From Rhodobacteraceae bacterium HTCC2150 (GTDB lineage: Bacteria > Pseudomonadota > Alphaproteobacteria > Rhodobacterales > Rhodobacteraceae), in contig AAXZ01000001.1 in the NCBI GenBank assembly GCA_000169395.1, positions 310,001-374,000 of the forward strand: 64,000 nt of DNA, given 5' to 3'. The notes below the pieces were generated by a model that saw only the letters and a program-made list of their open reading frames with translations, searched no databases and was not told where the DNA came from. Shown here one piece after another: positions 54,345-63,734 of this stretch (its first letter is position 1; each line of letters begins with the position of its first letter). Made by a program: the position numbers and the translations under genes.

Positions 54345-55084
54345 GCCTTGGGTTTTAGGCTGGTCGTCACATAATTCACCGAAAGATCACGTTCAGACAG
54401 CTGCCATTCCCAACGCACTGGGTTTAACACCATACCACGCCGATCCACAGGTGACAGCTGTGCGCCAGTGAGCAATTCAAACAATTCATCCGGCTTAATG
54501 AATTTGTCCCATTCATGGGTGCCTTTGGGCAACCAACGCATCACATATTCAGCGCCGACAATAGCAAAGACAAAACTTTTGGCTGTGCGGTTCAGGGTGG
54601 AACAGATCATCATGCCGCCGGGTTTTAGCAATTGCTGGCAAGCCGTCAAATACGCCAACGGGTCGGCTACATGTTCTACGACTTCCATATTTAGGACCAC
54701 ATCAAACTGTTCGCCGTCAGCGGCCATCGCTTCGGCGGTCGTGTGGCGATAATCAATTGTCAGGCCAGATTGTTCGGCGTGAAGACGGGCGATGGGAAGA
54801 TTGCGGTCAGCAGCATCCGCGCCAACAACATCTGCACCCAAACGCGCCATAGGCTCGGAAAGCAAACCACCACCACAACCGATGTCCAAGATACGCAGGC
54901 CCGAAAATGGCGAAGGTTGCGTTAAATCGCGGTCAAACTCTGCCTCTATCTGCCGCGTAATGTAATCCAAACGGCACGGATTAAGGTGATGCAGAGGCTT
55001 AAACTTGCCATTCGGATCCCACCATTCATCAGCCATAGCTTGAAATTTGGCAATTTCTGCTGGATCTACGGTATTGGTTGTCAT
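54341..55084 (-). CDS. ubiG: Ubiquinone biosynthesis O-methyltransferase
   Basis: 247 residues. [25 protein letters not shown] at the N terminus is the UbiG signature; SAM-binding [26 protein letters not shown] follows, then [13 protein letters not shown]. Methylates hydroxyls of ubiquinone intermediates. Divergent from pip. Confidence 0.96.
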   Translation of the reverse strand: MTTNTVDPAEIAKFQAMADEWWDPNGKFKPLHHLNPCRLDYITRQIEAEFDRDLTQPSPFSGLRILDIGCGGGLLSEPMARLGADVVGADAADRNLPIARLHAEQSGLTIDYRHTTAEAMAADGEQFDVVLNMEVVEHVADPLAYLTACQQLLKPGGMMICSTLNRTAKSFVFAIVGAEYVMRWLPKGTHEWDKFIKPDELFELLTGAQLSPVDRRGMVLNPVRWEWQLSERDLSVNYVTTSLKPKA

Positions 55085-55157
55085 TCTCTAATTCCTTCGA
55101 CTTGCCAAGTTGCTTGGCGCGGTCCATCGTCATCCTGTACATCAAATAGGCATCTTC

Positions 55158-56129
55158 ATGGATAAATCCAACGGCCAAAAGAGCGCAGCCGAATACCTTT
55201 ACCCCCCAATCGAGCCTTTCGATCGGGGGATGTTTGCCGTTGGTGATGATCATCGCATCTATGTCGAACAATGTGGAAACCCAAACGGGGTGCCAGTTGT
55301 CGTTCTGCACGGTGGGCCAGGTGGGGGTTGCAGCCCCATGATGAGACGTTTTTTTGATCCCAAACATTACAGGATTGTTCTTTTTGATCAGCGTGGTTGT
55401 GGAAAATCGCGCCCCCACGCATCGGTTGAAAATAATACGACATGGGATTTGGTGCGCGACATTGAACATATTCGCGAGAAGCTGGGTATCGAACAATGGG
55501 CGGTTTTTGGGGGCAGTTGGGGTGCAACGCTTTCGTTAATCTATGCGATTACGCACCCAGATCGTGCCACACATCTTATTCTACGGGGTGTATTTTTAAT
55601 GACCGAGGCGGAATTGAAGTGGTTTTACGGCGGCGGCGCAGGCCAGTTTTGGCCTGACCTCTGGGCTGACCTTGTTAATTTGCTGCCAGAGGATGAACGT
55701 GACGATGTCATCGGGGCCTATCATCGGCGCCTATTTTCGGGTGATTACTTAAAAGAAGTGAAGTTTGCGCGCGCATGGGCCGGTTGGGAAAATGCGTTGG
55801 CGTCCATCAGATCAGTGGGCGGTGGTGGTTCGGCGCCTGCTGATTACGCGCGGGCATTTGCACGGTTGGAAAACCATTATTTTGTAAACCAAGGTTTTTT
55901 GCCAAAAGATGGTTATATTATTGATAACACACATAAAATAAACGACATACAGACGTTTATTGTGCAAGGACGATATGACATGATTTGCCCACCCCATTCT
56001 GCATATGCTTTGGCGGCGAAACTGGATAAAAGTGATCTGCGTTTGATCCCGCTTGCCGGCCATGCAATGTCCGAGGTTGGCATCACCGCGGAACTTGTTG
56101 CGATCACGAATAGATTGCGAAGCGTTTAG
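55158..56129 (+). CDS. pip: Proline iminopeptidase
   Basis: 323 residues from the ATG at 55158. Alpha/beta hydrolase with HGGPGGGCSP (oxyanion), the nucleophile elbow FGGSWGATLSL, QGRYDMICPP and the catalytic histidine in LAGHAMSE. Releases N-terminal proline from peptides. Lies directly before a peptide ABC transporter operon on the same strand, a sensible pairing for peptide use. Confidence 0.95.
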   Translation: MDKSNGQKSAAEYLYPPIEPFDRGMFAVGDDHRIYVEQCGNPNGVPVVVLHGGPGGGCSPMMRRFFDPKHYRIVLFDQRGCGKSRPHASVENNTTWDLVRDIEHIREKLGIEQWAVFGGSWGATLSLIYAITHPDRATHLILRGVFLMTEAELKWFYGGGAGQFWPDLWADLVNLLPEDERDDVIGAYHRRLFSGDYLKEVKFARAWAGWENALASIRSVGGGGSAPADYARAFARLENHYFVNQGFLPKDGYIIDNTHKINDIQTFIVQGRYDMICPPHSAYALAAKLDKSDLRLIPLAGHAMSEVGITAELVAITNRLRSV

Positions 56130-56179
56130 AGCGGCCAAGCAGTAAATCAGCCAAATTAACAATTTTTTTTCTTTACTTC

Positions 56180-56215
56180 CGAGTGGCCACCTCGTTAGCT
56201 TGGATGAAATATAAT
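56180..56215 (+). promoter_or_regulatory. Possible promoter and operator of the peptide ABC operon
   Basis: A perfect TATAAT at 56210-56215 lies 22 bases before the GTG start. Upstream, CGAG-TGGCCA-C-CTCG (56180-56194) forms an inverted repeat around the palindrome GTGGCCAC-like core where the -35 would be. No good -35 hexamer is visible, which suggests activator dependence. Confidence 0.4.
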
Positions 56216-56237
56216 TATAACAGGGGGATGCGAGAAG

Positions 56238-57236
56238 GTGGGATCCTTACTACGCATTGTCGGCCAAAGGCTGGCGCTGGGCTTTCTGACATTGGTTGTC
56301 GTATCGTTCGTCATTTTCGTTGCAGTAAATGCAATGCCGGGCGATTTTGCCCAAGCAATCTTGGGCCAAGGCTACACAGAAGAAGCGGGTGACGCTATTC
56401 GGAAGGAAGTTGGTTTAGATAAACCATACTTCGTTCGGTATTTTTCTTGGCTGGGTGCCGCTCTTCAGGGTGATTTTGGGACGAGTTTTGCCCAAGCAAG
56501 CTTTACCGCATATGCGGGTACAGGCACGGGTTCCGGCCTTGGAACCGTCGCCGCACAGCTGGCGCCGCGTTTTGAAAACACCATGTTCCTTGCCACTGTT
56601 GCTGCAACAATCGCGGTTCCAGTTTCATTGGTCCTTGGATTGCTCGCCGCGCTTTATCGCAACACCATTTTTGATCGAGTTGTGAACATCTTCACGCTGT
56701 CATCAATCAGTTCACCAGAATTCTTCATGGCATACATCCTGATTTTGCTATTGGCGGTTTTGAACCCTCTGCTGCCTTCATTGTCGAATATCTTTGATGG
56801 GATGAGTTTTGCTGATCGTCTTAATCGAACTTTGTTGCCGGCGTTGACCTTAACGCTGATCGTAACAGCGCACATGATGCGTATGACCCGCGCGGCGATT
56901 ATCAACCTTTTGGCCAGTCCGTACATTGAAATGGCCCGTCTTAAAGGCATCTCGCCAATGCGCGTTATCGTGGTGCACGCACTGCCAAACGCCTTGGCGC
57001 CAATCATCAACGTTGTGGCCCTTAACCTTGCCTATCTGATCACAGGTGTTGTGGTGGTTGAGGTGGTATTTGTTTACCCAGGTATCGGTCAGCTGTTTGT
57101 TGATGCGGTAAAAAATCGTGACATTCCCGTGGTTCAGGCATGCTGTTTGATTTTTGCAGGGGCTTACATCCTGTTGAATTTGACAGCTGACGTTATGTCG
57201 ATCTTGTCCAACCCCAGACTGAGGCATCCAAAATGA
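56238..57236 (+). CDS. Peptide ABC transporter permease (DppB-like)
   Basis: 332 residues from a GTG start preceded by AGGGGG. Six hydrophobic segments. The inner-membrane coupling loop is RMTRAAIINLLASPYIEMARLKGISPMRV...HALPNALAPIINVVAL, typical of DppB/OppB. A ten-base AGCAAGC-rich loop insertion near residue 95 (FTAYAGTGTGSG) is longer than usual. First gene of a four-gene operon. Confidence 0.92.
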   Translation: MGSLLRIVGQRLALGFLTLVVVSFVIFVAVNAMPGDFAQAILGQGYTEEAGDAIRKEVGLDKPYFVRYFSWLGAALQGDFGTSFAQASFTAYAGTGTGSGLGTVAAQLAPRFENTMFLATVAATIAVPVSLVLGLLAALYRNTIFDRVVNIFTLSSISSPEFFMAYILILLLAVLNPLLPSLSNIFDGMSFADRLNRTLLPALTLTLIVTAHMMRMTRAAIINLLASPYIEMARLKGISPMRVIVVHALPNALAPIINVVALNLAYLITGVVVVEVVFVYPGIGQLFVDAVKNRDIPVVQACCLIFAGAYILLNLTADVMSILSNPRLRHPK

Positions 57237-58432
57237 GTGCGCTTACAACAATTGCCGCCATTGTCATTATTTCAACTTTGGGCGGATGGATGTTCAGGTT
57301 CGCTGGCCAAAAAGGCAGCCAGAACGCGCCATATTTTCGTGACATGCCTTATGGTGTTGCGGTTGGATATGTTTTGGGTGCGATTGTTTTGCTGTGGCTT
57401 GCAAAAACATATTACTTGGGCACCACGCTAGAAGCGCCTGCGTCTAACCAGTATTTCTTCTTTGTCAAAGCGATCAATCTGTTCGTTATCTTTGCATTGG
57501 TGGCCTATGTCTTTCGGATTTTCGGGCGACATGTAGGTACAGCCGGCACCAAGAAATTGTTTCGTGCGATGCCTGTGACGGCGGCATTTGGTGTGATGAT
57601 CATCATTGCTTATGCGGTGACTGCGATTTTTGCGGGCGTTATCGCGCCCCATGGTCAGGATCAGGTTTTTGCGCTGGCAAATGTTGTACCGGGTGGCGAT
57701 CCTGCTTTGGGTGGCAATCCAGATTTTCCTTTGGGAACAGATCAAATTGGACGCGATATTCTTAGCCGCTTGATTTATGGTGCGCAGAATACTGTGGGCA
57801 TCGCTTTTGCCACAACGCTGTTGGCGTTTTTCATTGGGGCCAGCCTTGGTTTCTTGGCGGCCACGCTTGGCGGATGGGTTGATCAGCTTTTGTCCCGTGC
57901 CGTTGACGTTATGATGGCTATTCCTTCCCTAATTTTCGCCCTGCTACTTATGACAATTGCGAGTGCGTGGGCCGGTTCTGAAAAGGGTATCCTAACGCTT
58001 TATATGGTGGTGATCATTGCGGTTATCGATTCGACCCGCGTTTTCCGACTAGCGCGTGCCGTTGGGCAAAGCATCGTGGTGATGGATTATATTGAAGCGG
58101 CGAAGCTGCGTGGCGAGGGTCTTGGATACCTTGTGTTCCGCGAAATTCTGCCAAATGCCACGGCACCTTTGTTGGCCGAGTTTGGCCTGCGTTTCTGTTT
58201 TGTTTTCCTAACCATTGCATCGCTTTCATTCCTAGGTGTGGGCATTCAGCCACCACTAGCGGACTGGGGCACCATGGTTCGTGATATGTCACAGTTCATC
58301 AACTTTGCAGCCTTCGCGCCCCAAGTGGCGGTGGCACCATTGCTAGCGGCTGGCGCGATTGCCTTGCTGACGGTTGGCGTAAACTTTGTGGTGGATTGGA
58401 TGCTGCACAAATCATCGGGGTTAAAAGAATGA
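57233..58432 (+). CDS. Peptide ABC transporter permease (DppC-like) with N-terminal membrane extension
   Basis: 399 residues, about 100 longer than usual DppC. About three extra hydrophobic helices (residues 1-110) precede the canonical part, which begins near AVTAIFAGVIAPHG and contains FPLGTDQIGRDILSRLIYGAQ and the coupling loop DYIEAAKLRGEGLGYLVFREILPNATAPL. Overlaps both neighbours by ATGA. Confidence 0.92.
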   Translation: MSALTTIAAIVIISTLGGWMFRFAGQKGSQNAPYFRDMPYGVAVGYVLGAIVLLWLAKTYYLGTTLEAPASNQYFFFVKAINLFVIFALVAYVFRIFGRHVGTAGTKKLFRAMPVTAAFGVMIIIAYAVTAIFAGVIAPHGQDQVFALANVVPGGDPALGGNPDFPLGTDQIGRDILSRLIYGAQNTVGIAFATTLLAFFIGASLGFLAATLGGWVDQLLSRAVDVMMAIPSLIFALLLMTIASAWAGSEKGILTLYMVVIIAVIDSTRVFRLARAVGQSIVVMDYIEAAKLRGEGLGYLVFREILPNATAPLLAEFGLRFCFVFLTIASLSFLGVGIQPPLADWGTMVRDMSQFINFAAFAPQVAVAPLLAAGAIALLTVGVNFVVDWMLHKSSGLKE

Positions 58433-60078
58433 GCGACGATCTGATGATAAAAATTCGCGACATTCACCTTGAGGGTCGCTCGGACGAATCTTGGATACCG
58501 ATTATCAATGGTATCGATCTTGATCTGAAACGCGGCGAGGTTCTTGGCCTGATCGGTGAATCCGGTGCTGGCAAATCTACGCTTGGGTTGGCTGCAATGG
58601 GTTTTGCCCGTGACGGTGTACGGATTTCCAAGGGTTCTGTTGAATTTGACGGCATTGATTTGGTTAATGCTCCAGCTGCCGTAAAACGTGGATTGTTGGG
58701 TAAACGTATTGCCTATGTGGCGCAATCTGCGGCGGCCTCGTTTAATCCGGCACATAAGATCATCGATCAACATACTGAGGCACCCGTTCAACACGGTGTG
58801 ATGTCGACAAAAGAAAGCCAAGAAGACGGAATGGAGCTTTATGAAAGGCTCCGCCTACCTAATCCAACTGAAATTGGTTTTAGATATCCGCATCAGGTTT
58901 CTGGTGGCCAGCTTCAGCGGGCCATGACGGCAATGGCCATGTCATGTCGCCCTGATCTGATTATTTTTGACGAACCAACAACGGCGTTGGATGTGACAAC
59001 CCAAATCGAGGTTTTGGCTTCGATTCGTGATATTGTGGAACAGTTCAACACGGCCGCGATCTATATCACCCATGATTTGGCTGTGGTTGCACAGATGGCT
59101 GACCGTATCAAAGTATTGCTTAAAGGTGATGAGGTCGAAGAGGCTGACACGCGCACGATGCTGTCTTCACCCAAAGAAGAATATACCAAATCATTGTGGG
59201 CAGTTCGCAGTTTCCAACGCCCAGCCAAGCCCGCGATTAACACAGGTGCCACGCCGATTGTTAGCGTGAAAAACGTAACTGCAGCCTATGGTAAAATGCC
59301 GGTACTGTTTGATGTGGATTTTGATATTCACGCGGGCCGTACTGTGGCGGTGGTTGGTGAGTCTGGATCTGGAAAATCAACAGCGGCACGTTGCATCACT
59401 GGTTTGTTGCCTCCGATCAATGGCCATATTGAATTTGAAGGCGAAGCGATGCCTTTGGACTATCGCCGTCGCAACAAAGATCAATTGCGTCAGGCACAGA
59501 TGATTTATCAAATGGCTGACACTGCTTTGAACCCAAGAAAAACAATTGGCGAAATCATCGGGCGGCCAGTTCAATTCTATATGGGCTTTACAGGCGCTGA
59601 AAAACGTAAACGTGTTGATGCGCTTTTGGAACAAATCGAACTGGAACCCAGCACCTATTTCAACCGACTGCCCTCGGAATTGTCAGGCGGTCAAAAGCAA
59701 CGTGTCGGCATTGCCCGTGCACTTGCCGCGGAACCCAAATTTATCATTTGTGACGAGGTCACATCTGCATTGGATCAATTGGTCGCCGAAGGCATCTTGA
59801 AACTTTTGGCCGATCTTCAAGACAATCTTGGTTTGTCTTACATGTTTATTACGCACGACCTTGCGACCGTGAAATCAATTTCTGACGAAGTCGTTGTCAT
59901 GAAAGACGGTCGCGTTGTGGAACAGGGGCCAAAGGCCGAAATGTTCCAACCACCGCACCACCCTTACACCGATCTGTTGTTGTCATCTGTGCCCGAAATG
60001 GACCCAGATTGGTTAACAGACCTACTGAAAGCACGCGGAGTTGATAACATCGGCGACGCTGCTGTTGGTAAGATGTAG
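58429..60078 (+). CDS. Peptide ABC transporter ATP-binding protein, two fused ATPases (DppD-DppF)
   Basis: 549 residues holding two full ATPase domains. The first has GESGAGKSTLGLA and VSGGQLQRAMTAMAM; the second, from about residue 270, has GESGSGKSTAARC and LSGGQKQRVGIARAL. Walker B motifs are LIIFDEPTTALD and FIICDEVTSALDQ. The fusion replaces separate DppD and DppF. The ATG at 58429 overlaps the permease stop. Confidence 0.93.
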   Translation: MSDDLMIKIRDIHLEGRSDESWIPIINGIDLDLKRGEVLGLIGESGAGKSTLGLAAMGFARDGVRISKGSVEFDGIDLVNAPAAVKRGLLGKRIAYVAQSAAASFNPAHKIIDQHTEAPVQHGVMSTKESQEDGMELYERLRLPNPTEIGFRYPHQVSGGQLQRAMTAMAMSCRPDLIIFDEPTTALDVTTQIEVLASIRDIVEQFNTAAIYITHDLAVVAQMADRIKVLLKGDEVEEADTRTMLSSPKEEYTKSLWAVRSFQRPAKPAINTGATPIVSVKNVTAAYGKMPVLFDVDFDIHAGRTVAVVGESGSGKSTAARCITGLLPPINGHIEFEGEAMPLDYRRRNKDQLRQAQMIYQMADTALNPRKTIGEIIGRPVQFYMGFTGAEKRKRVDALLEQIELEPSTYFNRLPSELSGGQKQRVGIARALAAEPKFIICDEVTSALDQLVAEGILKLLADLQDNLGLSYMFITHDLATVKSISDEVVVMKDGRVVEQGPKAEMFQPPHHPYTDLLLSSVPEMDPDWLTDLLKARGVDNIGDAAVGKM

Positions 60079-60163
60079 ACAGAATCACCTTGGATGCGTC
60101 ACAGTGTTCAAGGATACGGTGAAACAACCAATAATAAATCCAAAATCAATGGGAGAAGAAAGT

Positions 60164-61708
60164 ATGACAGAATTTTCAAGACGCGGATTGCTTAAGACGG
60201 GTGCAGCTGCATCAGTTCTAGCAGCAACCGGCATGCCAGCAGTTGCTATGGCTAAACGTGGCGGAACTTTGCGTTTGGGCCTTAACGGTGCAAACTCATC
60301 TGACACATGGGATGGCCGTACGCACTCTGATGCGTTCATGATCAACTCTGCACACGGTTGTGTATTTGATTGCCTAACCGAGGTTGGTGCCGACGGTACA
60401 CTAAAAGGCGAGTTGGCCGAAAGCTGGGAAGCATCAGCAGACGCCAAAACTTGGACTTTCAACCTGCGCAAAGGCGTAACATTCCACAACGGCAAATCAT
60501 TTGGCGCTGATGACGTTATTGAGTCGCTGGAAATGCACACAGCTGAAGGCGCGAAATCTGCGGCTAAGCCAATCGTTGCTGCGATCACTGAAATGAAGAA
60601 AATGGGCGAGCACCAGATTCAGTTCACACTGGCCGCTGGTAACGCTGACTTCCCATTCTTGCTGTCTGACTATCACATCTTGATGTTCCCAGCTGGCATG
60701 ATCGAAGAAGGCATCGCCAAAGGCATCGGTACTGGTCTTTACAGTGTTGTATCGTTTGACCCAGGTGTTCGTTTCGTTGGTAAGCGCGTTGAAGGTCACT
60801 ACAAAGGCGACTCTGCTGGCTTCTTTGACAGCGTTGAGTACATCGCGATCAACGATTCAACCGCACGTATGAACGCGTTGATGACGGGTCAGGTTGATGC
60901 TGTTAACCGTGTTGACACAAAAACCGAAGCTTTGTTGAAAGCCAACCCAAATGTTGCGATCTTTGAGGTAACGGGCAACCAACACTTTACGTTCCCAATG
61001 CTAACGAACAACGCGCCATTTGATAACGTGAACGTGCGTAAAGCATTGAAATACGGTATCAATCGTCAGGAAATGGTTGACAAAATCCTTCAGGGCCACG
61101 GCGCTGTTGGTAATGACCACCCAATCGGTCCTGCGAACCAATACTATGCTTCCGAGCTGCCACAGCTTGAGTACGACTTGGACAAAGCCAAGTTTTACAT
61201 GAAAGAAGCTGGTTTGACAGAAATCAACGTTGATCTTTCTGCTTCTGACGCGGCCTTCACTGGTGCGGTTGATGCGGCACAATTGTATCAATCATCTGCT
61301 AAAGGCGCTGGTATCAACATCAACGTGGTTCAAGAGCCAGCTGATGGTTACTGGTCAAACGTTTGGCTGAAGAAGCCTTGGTGTGCATGTTACTGGTCAG
61401 GCCGTGCGACAGAGGATTGGATGTTCTCAACCGCATACGAATCTGGTGTTCCTTGGAACGACAGCTACTGGGAAAATGCACGCTTCCAAGAGCTATTGTT
61501 GTCTGCACGCGCTGAACTAGACAGCGCCAAGCGCAAAGAGCAATACACTGAAATGCAATCTTTGATGTCACAAGAAGGCGGTACAATCGTTCCAATGTAC
61601 GCCAACTATGTTGACGCGGCTTCTACAAAATTGGCCAACACAGGTACCATCGGTAACCTATGGCAAATGGACAGCAGCCGGATGGCAGAACGCTGGTGGT
61701 TCGCTTAA
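60164..61708 (+). CDS. Peptide ABC transporter substrate-binding protein, Tat-exported
   Basis: 514 residues from the ATG at 60164 (GGGAGAAG upstream). The N terminus SRRGLLKTGAAASVLAATGMPAVAMA is a twin-arginine signal. SBP_bac_5 domain: LAESWEASADAKTWTFNLRKGVTFHNGK and VRKALKYGINRQEMVDKILQGHG. It is the last gene of the operon, with an 85-base gap and its own RBS. Its codon choice looks more restricted than its neighbours', as expected for an abundant protein. A terminator follows. Confidence 0.94.
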   Translation: MTEFSRRGLLKTGAAASVLAATGMPAVAMAKRGGTLRLGLNGANSSDTWDGRTHSDAFMINSAHGCVFDCLTEVGADGTLKGELAESWEASADAKTWTFNLRKGVTFHNGKSFGADDVIESLEMHTAEGAKSAAKPIVAAITEMKKMGEHQIQFTLAAGNADFPFLLSDYHILMFPAGMIEEGIAKGIGTGLYSVVSFDPGVRFVGKRVEGHYKGDSAGFFDSVEYIAINDSTARMNALMTGQVDAVNRVDTKTEALLKANPNVAIFEVTGNQHFTFPMLTNNAPFDNVNVRKALKYGINRQEMVDKILQGHGAVGNDHPIGPANQYYASELPQLEYDLDKAKFYMKEAGLTEINVDLSASDAAFTGAVDAAQLYQSSAKGAGININVVQEPADGYWSNVWLKKPWCACYWSGRATEDWMFSTAYESGVPWNDSYWENARFQELLLSARAELDSAKRKEQYTEMQSLMSQEGGTIVPMYANYVDAASTKLANTGTIGNLWQMDSSRMAERWWFA

Positions 61709-61734
61709 GTTTTTTAAGCAACCCAAAACGAAAG

Positions 61735-61765
61735 AAACGCCCTGCCGAAAGGTGGGGCGTTTTTC
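61735..61765 (+). terminator. Terminator of the peptide ABC operon
   Basis: AACGCCC...CC-GAAA-GG...GGGGCGTT followed by TTTTC. The stem has a small internal mismatch and a GNRA loop. Confidence 0.9.
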
Positions 61766-61849
61766 TTTTGCAACATCCGTTCAAATCTTGAGCGGCAGAA
61801 AAAGCCACAAAACAAAGAAAACTTGCTTTTTTAGTGATTCGGTCTTAAG

Positions 61850-61976
61850 TGCTCCGTTGTGAAGCTGTTTTTCACTGATTACTCCGAAGCCTAATGCAGA
61901 TGGATTTTCGACTGAACACACTGCACCGAGGTCACCACGTTCTGTGGGTGATAACAATACTACTAGGAGAAATCGG
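61850..61976 (+). promoter_or_regulatory. Probable 5' leader of the cold-shock gene
   Basis: The stretch from the upstream terminator to the cold-shock ATG has no gene. A possible TTGCTT (61823-61828) with a weak -10 would give a leader of roughly 120 bases, the kind of long leader that cold-shock genes use as a thermosensor. CACCACGTTCTGTGGGTG can fold into a hairpin just before the AGGAGA ribosome site. Approximate limits only. Confidence 0.35.
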
Positions 61977-62183
61977 ATGGCTAACGGCACCGTAAAATGG
62001 TTTAACTCAACTAAAGGCTACGGCTTTATCGCACCAGACGCTGGCGGCAACGACGTGTTTGTACACATCTCAGCTGTTGAACGCGCTGGCTTGACTGGTT
62101 TGAAAGACAACCAAAAAGTTACTTACGAACTGGAAACAGGTCGTGACGGCAAGCAATCTGCTGGTGACTTGGCTCTAGCGTAA
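61977..62183 (+). CDS. Cold-shock protein (CspA family)
   Basis: 68 residues, the classic single cold-shock domain: GTVKWFNSTKGYGFIAPD (RNP1 KGYGFI) and DVFVHISAVERAG (RNP2 VFVHI). AGGAGA precedes the ATG at 61977. Binds single-stranded RNA or DNA. Monocistronic, followed by two hairpins. Confidence 0.95.
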   Translation: MANGTVKWFNSTKGYGFIAPDAGGNDVFVHISAVERAGLTGLKDNQKVTYELETGRDGKQSAGDLALA

Positions 62184-62191
62184 GCTACAGC

Positions 62192-62209
62192 TTGTAGGGT
62201 AACCTACAA
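62192..62209 (+). repeat. Hairpin after the cold-shock gene
   Basis: TTGTAGG/CCTACAA with a GTAA (GNRA-type) loop, 8 bases after the stop codon. It has no T run. It may protect the 3' end or pause polymerase before the true terminator. Confidence 0.6.
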
Positions 62210-62223
62210 ATTAAGAATTTCGG

Positions 62224-62260
62224 AAACGGCGGTTTGGACTTGATCCTTGCCGCCGTTTTC
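62224..62260 (+). terminator. Terminator of the cold-shock gene
   Basis: AAACGGCGG (62224-62232) pairs with CCGCCGTTT (62250-62258), with an inner GGA/TCC, then TTTC. Confidence 0.85.
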
Positions 62261-62280
62261 ATCTTTATCACAAACAAGAT

Positions 62281-62985
62281 TTGTTTCGACTGAAAGAGAA
62301 TAAAATTCTAAGTTCTGTGAAAAATTCTAAAGCCGGCGATGTTTTGCGAAATTTGCGAGACAAATATATTTCTGCGCCCAAGGCCGAAACTGTCAGTATG
62401 ACGTTTTATGACACACCAAATTCGCGCGACCAAAAACTGCAGACTTACATCGTGGCTGGTGCCGCGCGTGGGGGAACAACAGCCATTTGTAGCGTGGTTC
62501 GCGATCTTGGGATTTTTATGGGGGATAATCTTGGGCATAACTTAGAAGACAGTGAATTCCATCAAGGGCCTTTGAAGTTACCCAAGGTGATTGAAAATCG
62601 AAATAACCGCTTTGATGTTTGGGGTTGGAAAAGACCCGATTCACCCAGAATTTTGGGTAAAGTTATTGATGATTTACGGAACCCGAGATTGATTCTCGTT
62701 ACGCGGGATCCGGTGGCAGTCGGCCTTTCTTTGACAAAACGAAATGATCGAACAAAGGAAGCTGCACTAGCAGCTAGCATGGCATCATTGCAAAAAAACC
62801 TAGAAGTTATGCATGATCTTAAAATCCCTTCATTGGTAATCAGCTATGAAAAAGCGGTGCTGTCATCAAAAGTTGCAGTGCAAGAGATTGCAAGTTTTCT
62901 GTGTTTGGATGTCTCAGAATCAAAAATTCACACCATTTCAAAATTCATCAAGCCAGGCCGATATCGAAGCGCGCAAGCGAAATAG
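62281..62985 (+). CDS. Sulfotransferase-like P-loop protein
   Basis: About 234 residues if it starts at the TTG at 62281; GTG at 62317 or ATG at 62398 are alternatives and no site has a good ribosome signal. The 5'-PAPS-binding P-loop reads VAGAARGGTTAICSVV, and the 3'-phosphate loop VTRDPVAVGLSL (R and S) follows, as in bacterial sulfotransferases. VISYEKAV lies near the end. Base composition looks more A+T-rich than the rimP operon beside it. An orphan gene with no sugar or lipid partner nearby; the acceptor is unknown. Confidence 0.72.
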   Translation: MFRLKENKILSSVKNSKAGDVLRNLRDKYISAPKAETVSMTFYDTPNSRDQKLQTYIVAGAARGGTTAICSVVRDLGIFMGDNLGHNLEDSEFHQGPLKLPKVIENRNNRFDVWGWKRPDSPRILGKVIDDLRNPRLILVTRDPVAVGLSLTKRNDRTKEAALAASMASLQKNLEVMHDLKIPSLVISYEKAVLSSKVAVQEIASFLCLDVSESKIHTISKFIKPGRYRSAQAK

Positions 62986-63066
62986 ATAATTCCTTGGGTT
63001 TCTGGATAAATACTGTTGGATAATCACGGACCTTGCATCCTATGACTGCATGCCCTATATCCACCT

Positions 63067-63137
63067 CAACAGCGGCGCGCTGGCTTCCACCCCCAGCGCC
63101 CACCGATATTTTAACGGGCCGCGCGCCCGTTTTTTTG
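63067..63137 (+). terminator. Hairpin plus intrinsic terminator in the rimP leader (possible attenuator)
   Basis: Two stems lie between the sulfotransferase-like gene and rimP. GCGCTGG/CCAGCGC (about 63076-63099) comes first. ACGGGC (63114-63119)/GCCCGT (63125-63130) with a CGCGC loop follows, with seven T at 63131-63137. The second is a strong intrinsic terminator only 18 bases before the rimP start. Confidence 0.8.
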
Positions 63138-63155
63138 TGTCTGGATGAAACTACC

Positions 63156-63728
63156 TTGAACGACCTAATTGCCAAAGCTGCCATCGACCAACGTATGGCC
63201 AATATTGTGACCCCCGTGATCGAGGATCTGGGCTGTGAATTGGTGCGCGTGCGCCTGATGACCGGCAAAGAAAACATCCTGCAAATCATGGTTGAAAAAC
63301 CAGAAGGTGGGATCGAAGTTGACGATTGCGCCAAAGTGTCTACCGCCGTGTCCGCGACATTGGATGTCGAAGACCCAATTCTGGATGCGTATAACCTTGA
63401 AGTTTCTAGCCCTGGTATCGATCGCCCACTTACGCGTCTTAAAGATTTCGATATGTGGGATGGCTATGAAGCTAAGATAGAAACATCAGAACTGATCGAC
63501 GGCCGTCGCCGTTTTAAGGGCCAATTGGCCGGCACCCAAGATGATGAGGTTTTAATCACCATCGAAGAGGGCACGATTGGACTAAAGTTTGAGTGGCTGT
63601 CAGATGCCAAATTGGTGCTGACAGATGAACTGATCCGCGACGTTTTGCGCAGCCGCAAGGACGCCGGGGAAATCGACGAGAAACAATTTGACGAGATCGA
63701 AACCATCATTGATGGGCAAGAGGAGTAA
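63156..63728 (+). CDS. rimP: Ribosome maturation factor RimP
   Basis: 190 residues from a TTG at 63156 ([18 protein letters not shown]); GGATG lies upstream. Frames starting further up pass through the terminator hairpin. Core motifs: [51 protein letters not shown]. It helps 30S assembly. First gene of the rimP-nusA operon; nusA starts 6 bases after its stop. Confidence 0.93.
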   Translation: MNDLIAKAAIDQRMANIVTPVIEDLGCELVRVRLMTGKENILQIMVEKPEGGIEVDDCAKVSTAVSATLDVEDPILDAYNLEVSSPGIDRPLTRLKDFDMWDGYEAKIETSELIDGRRRFKGQLAGTQDDEVLITIEEGTIGLKFEWLSDAKLVLTDELIRDVLRSRKDAGEIDEKQFDEIETIIDGQEE

Positions 63729-63734
63729 TACGAA

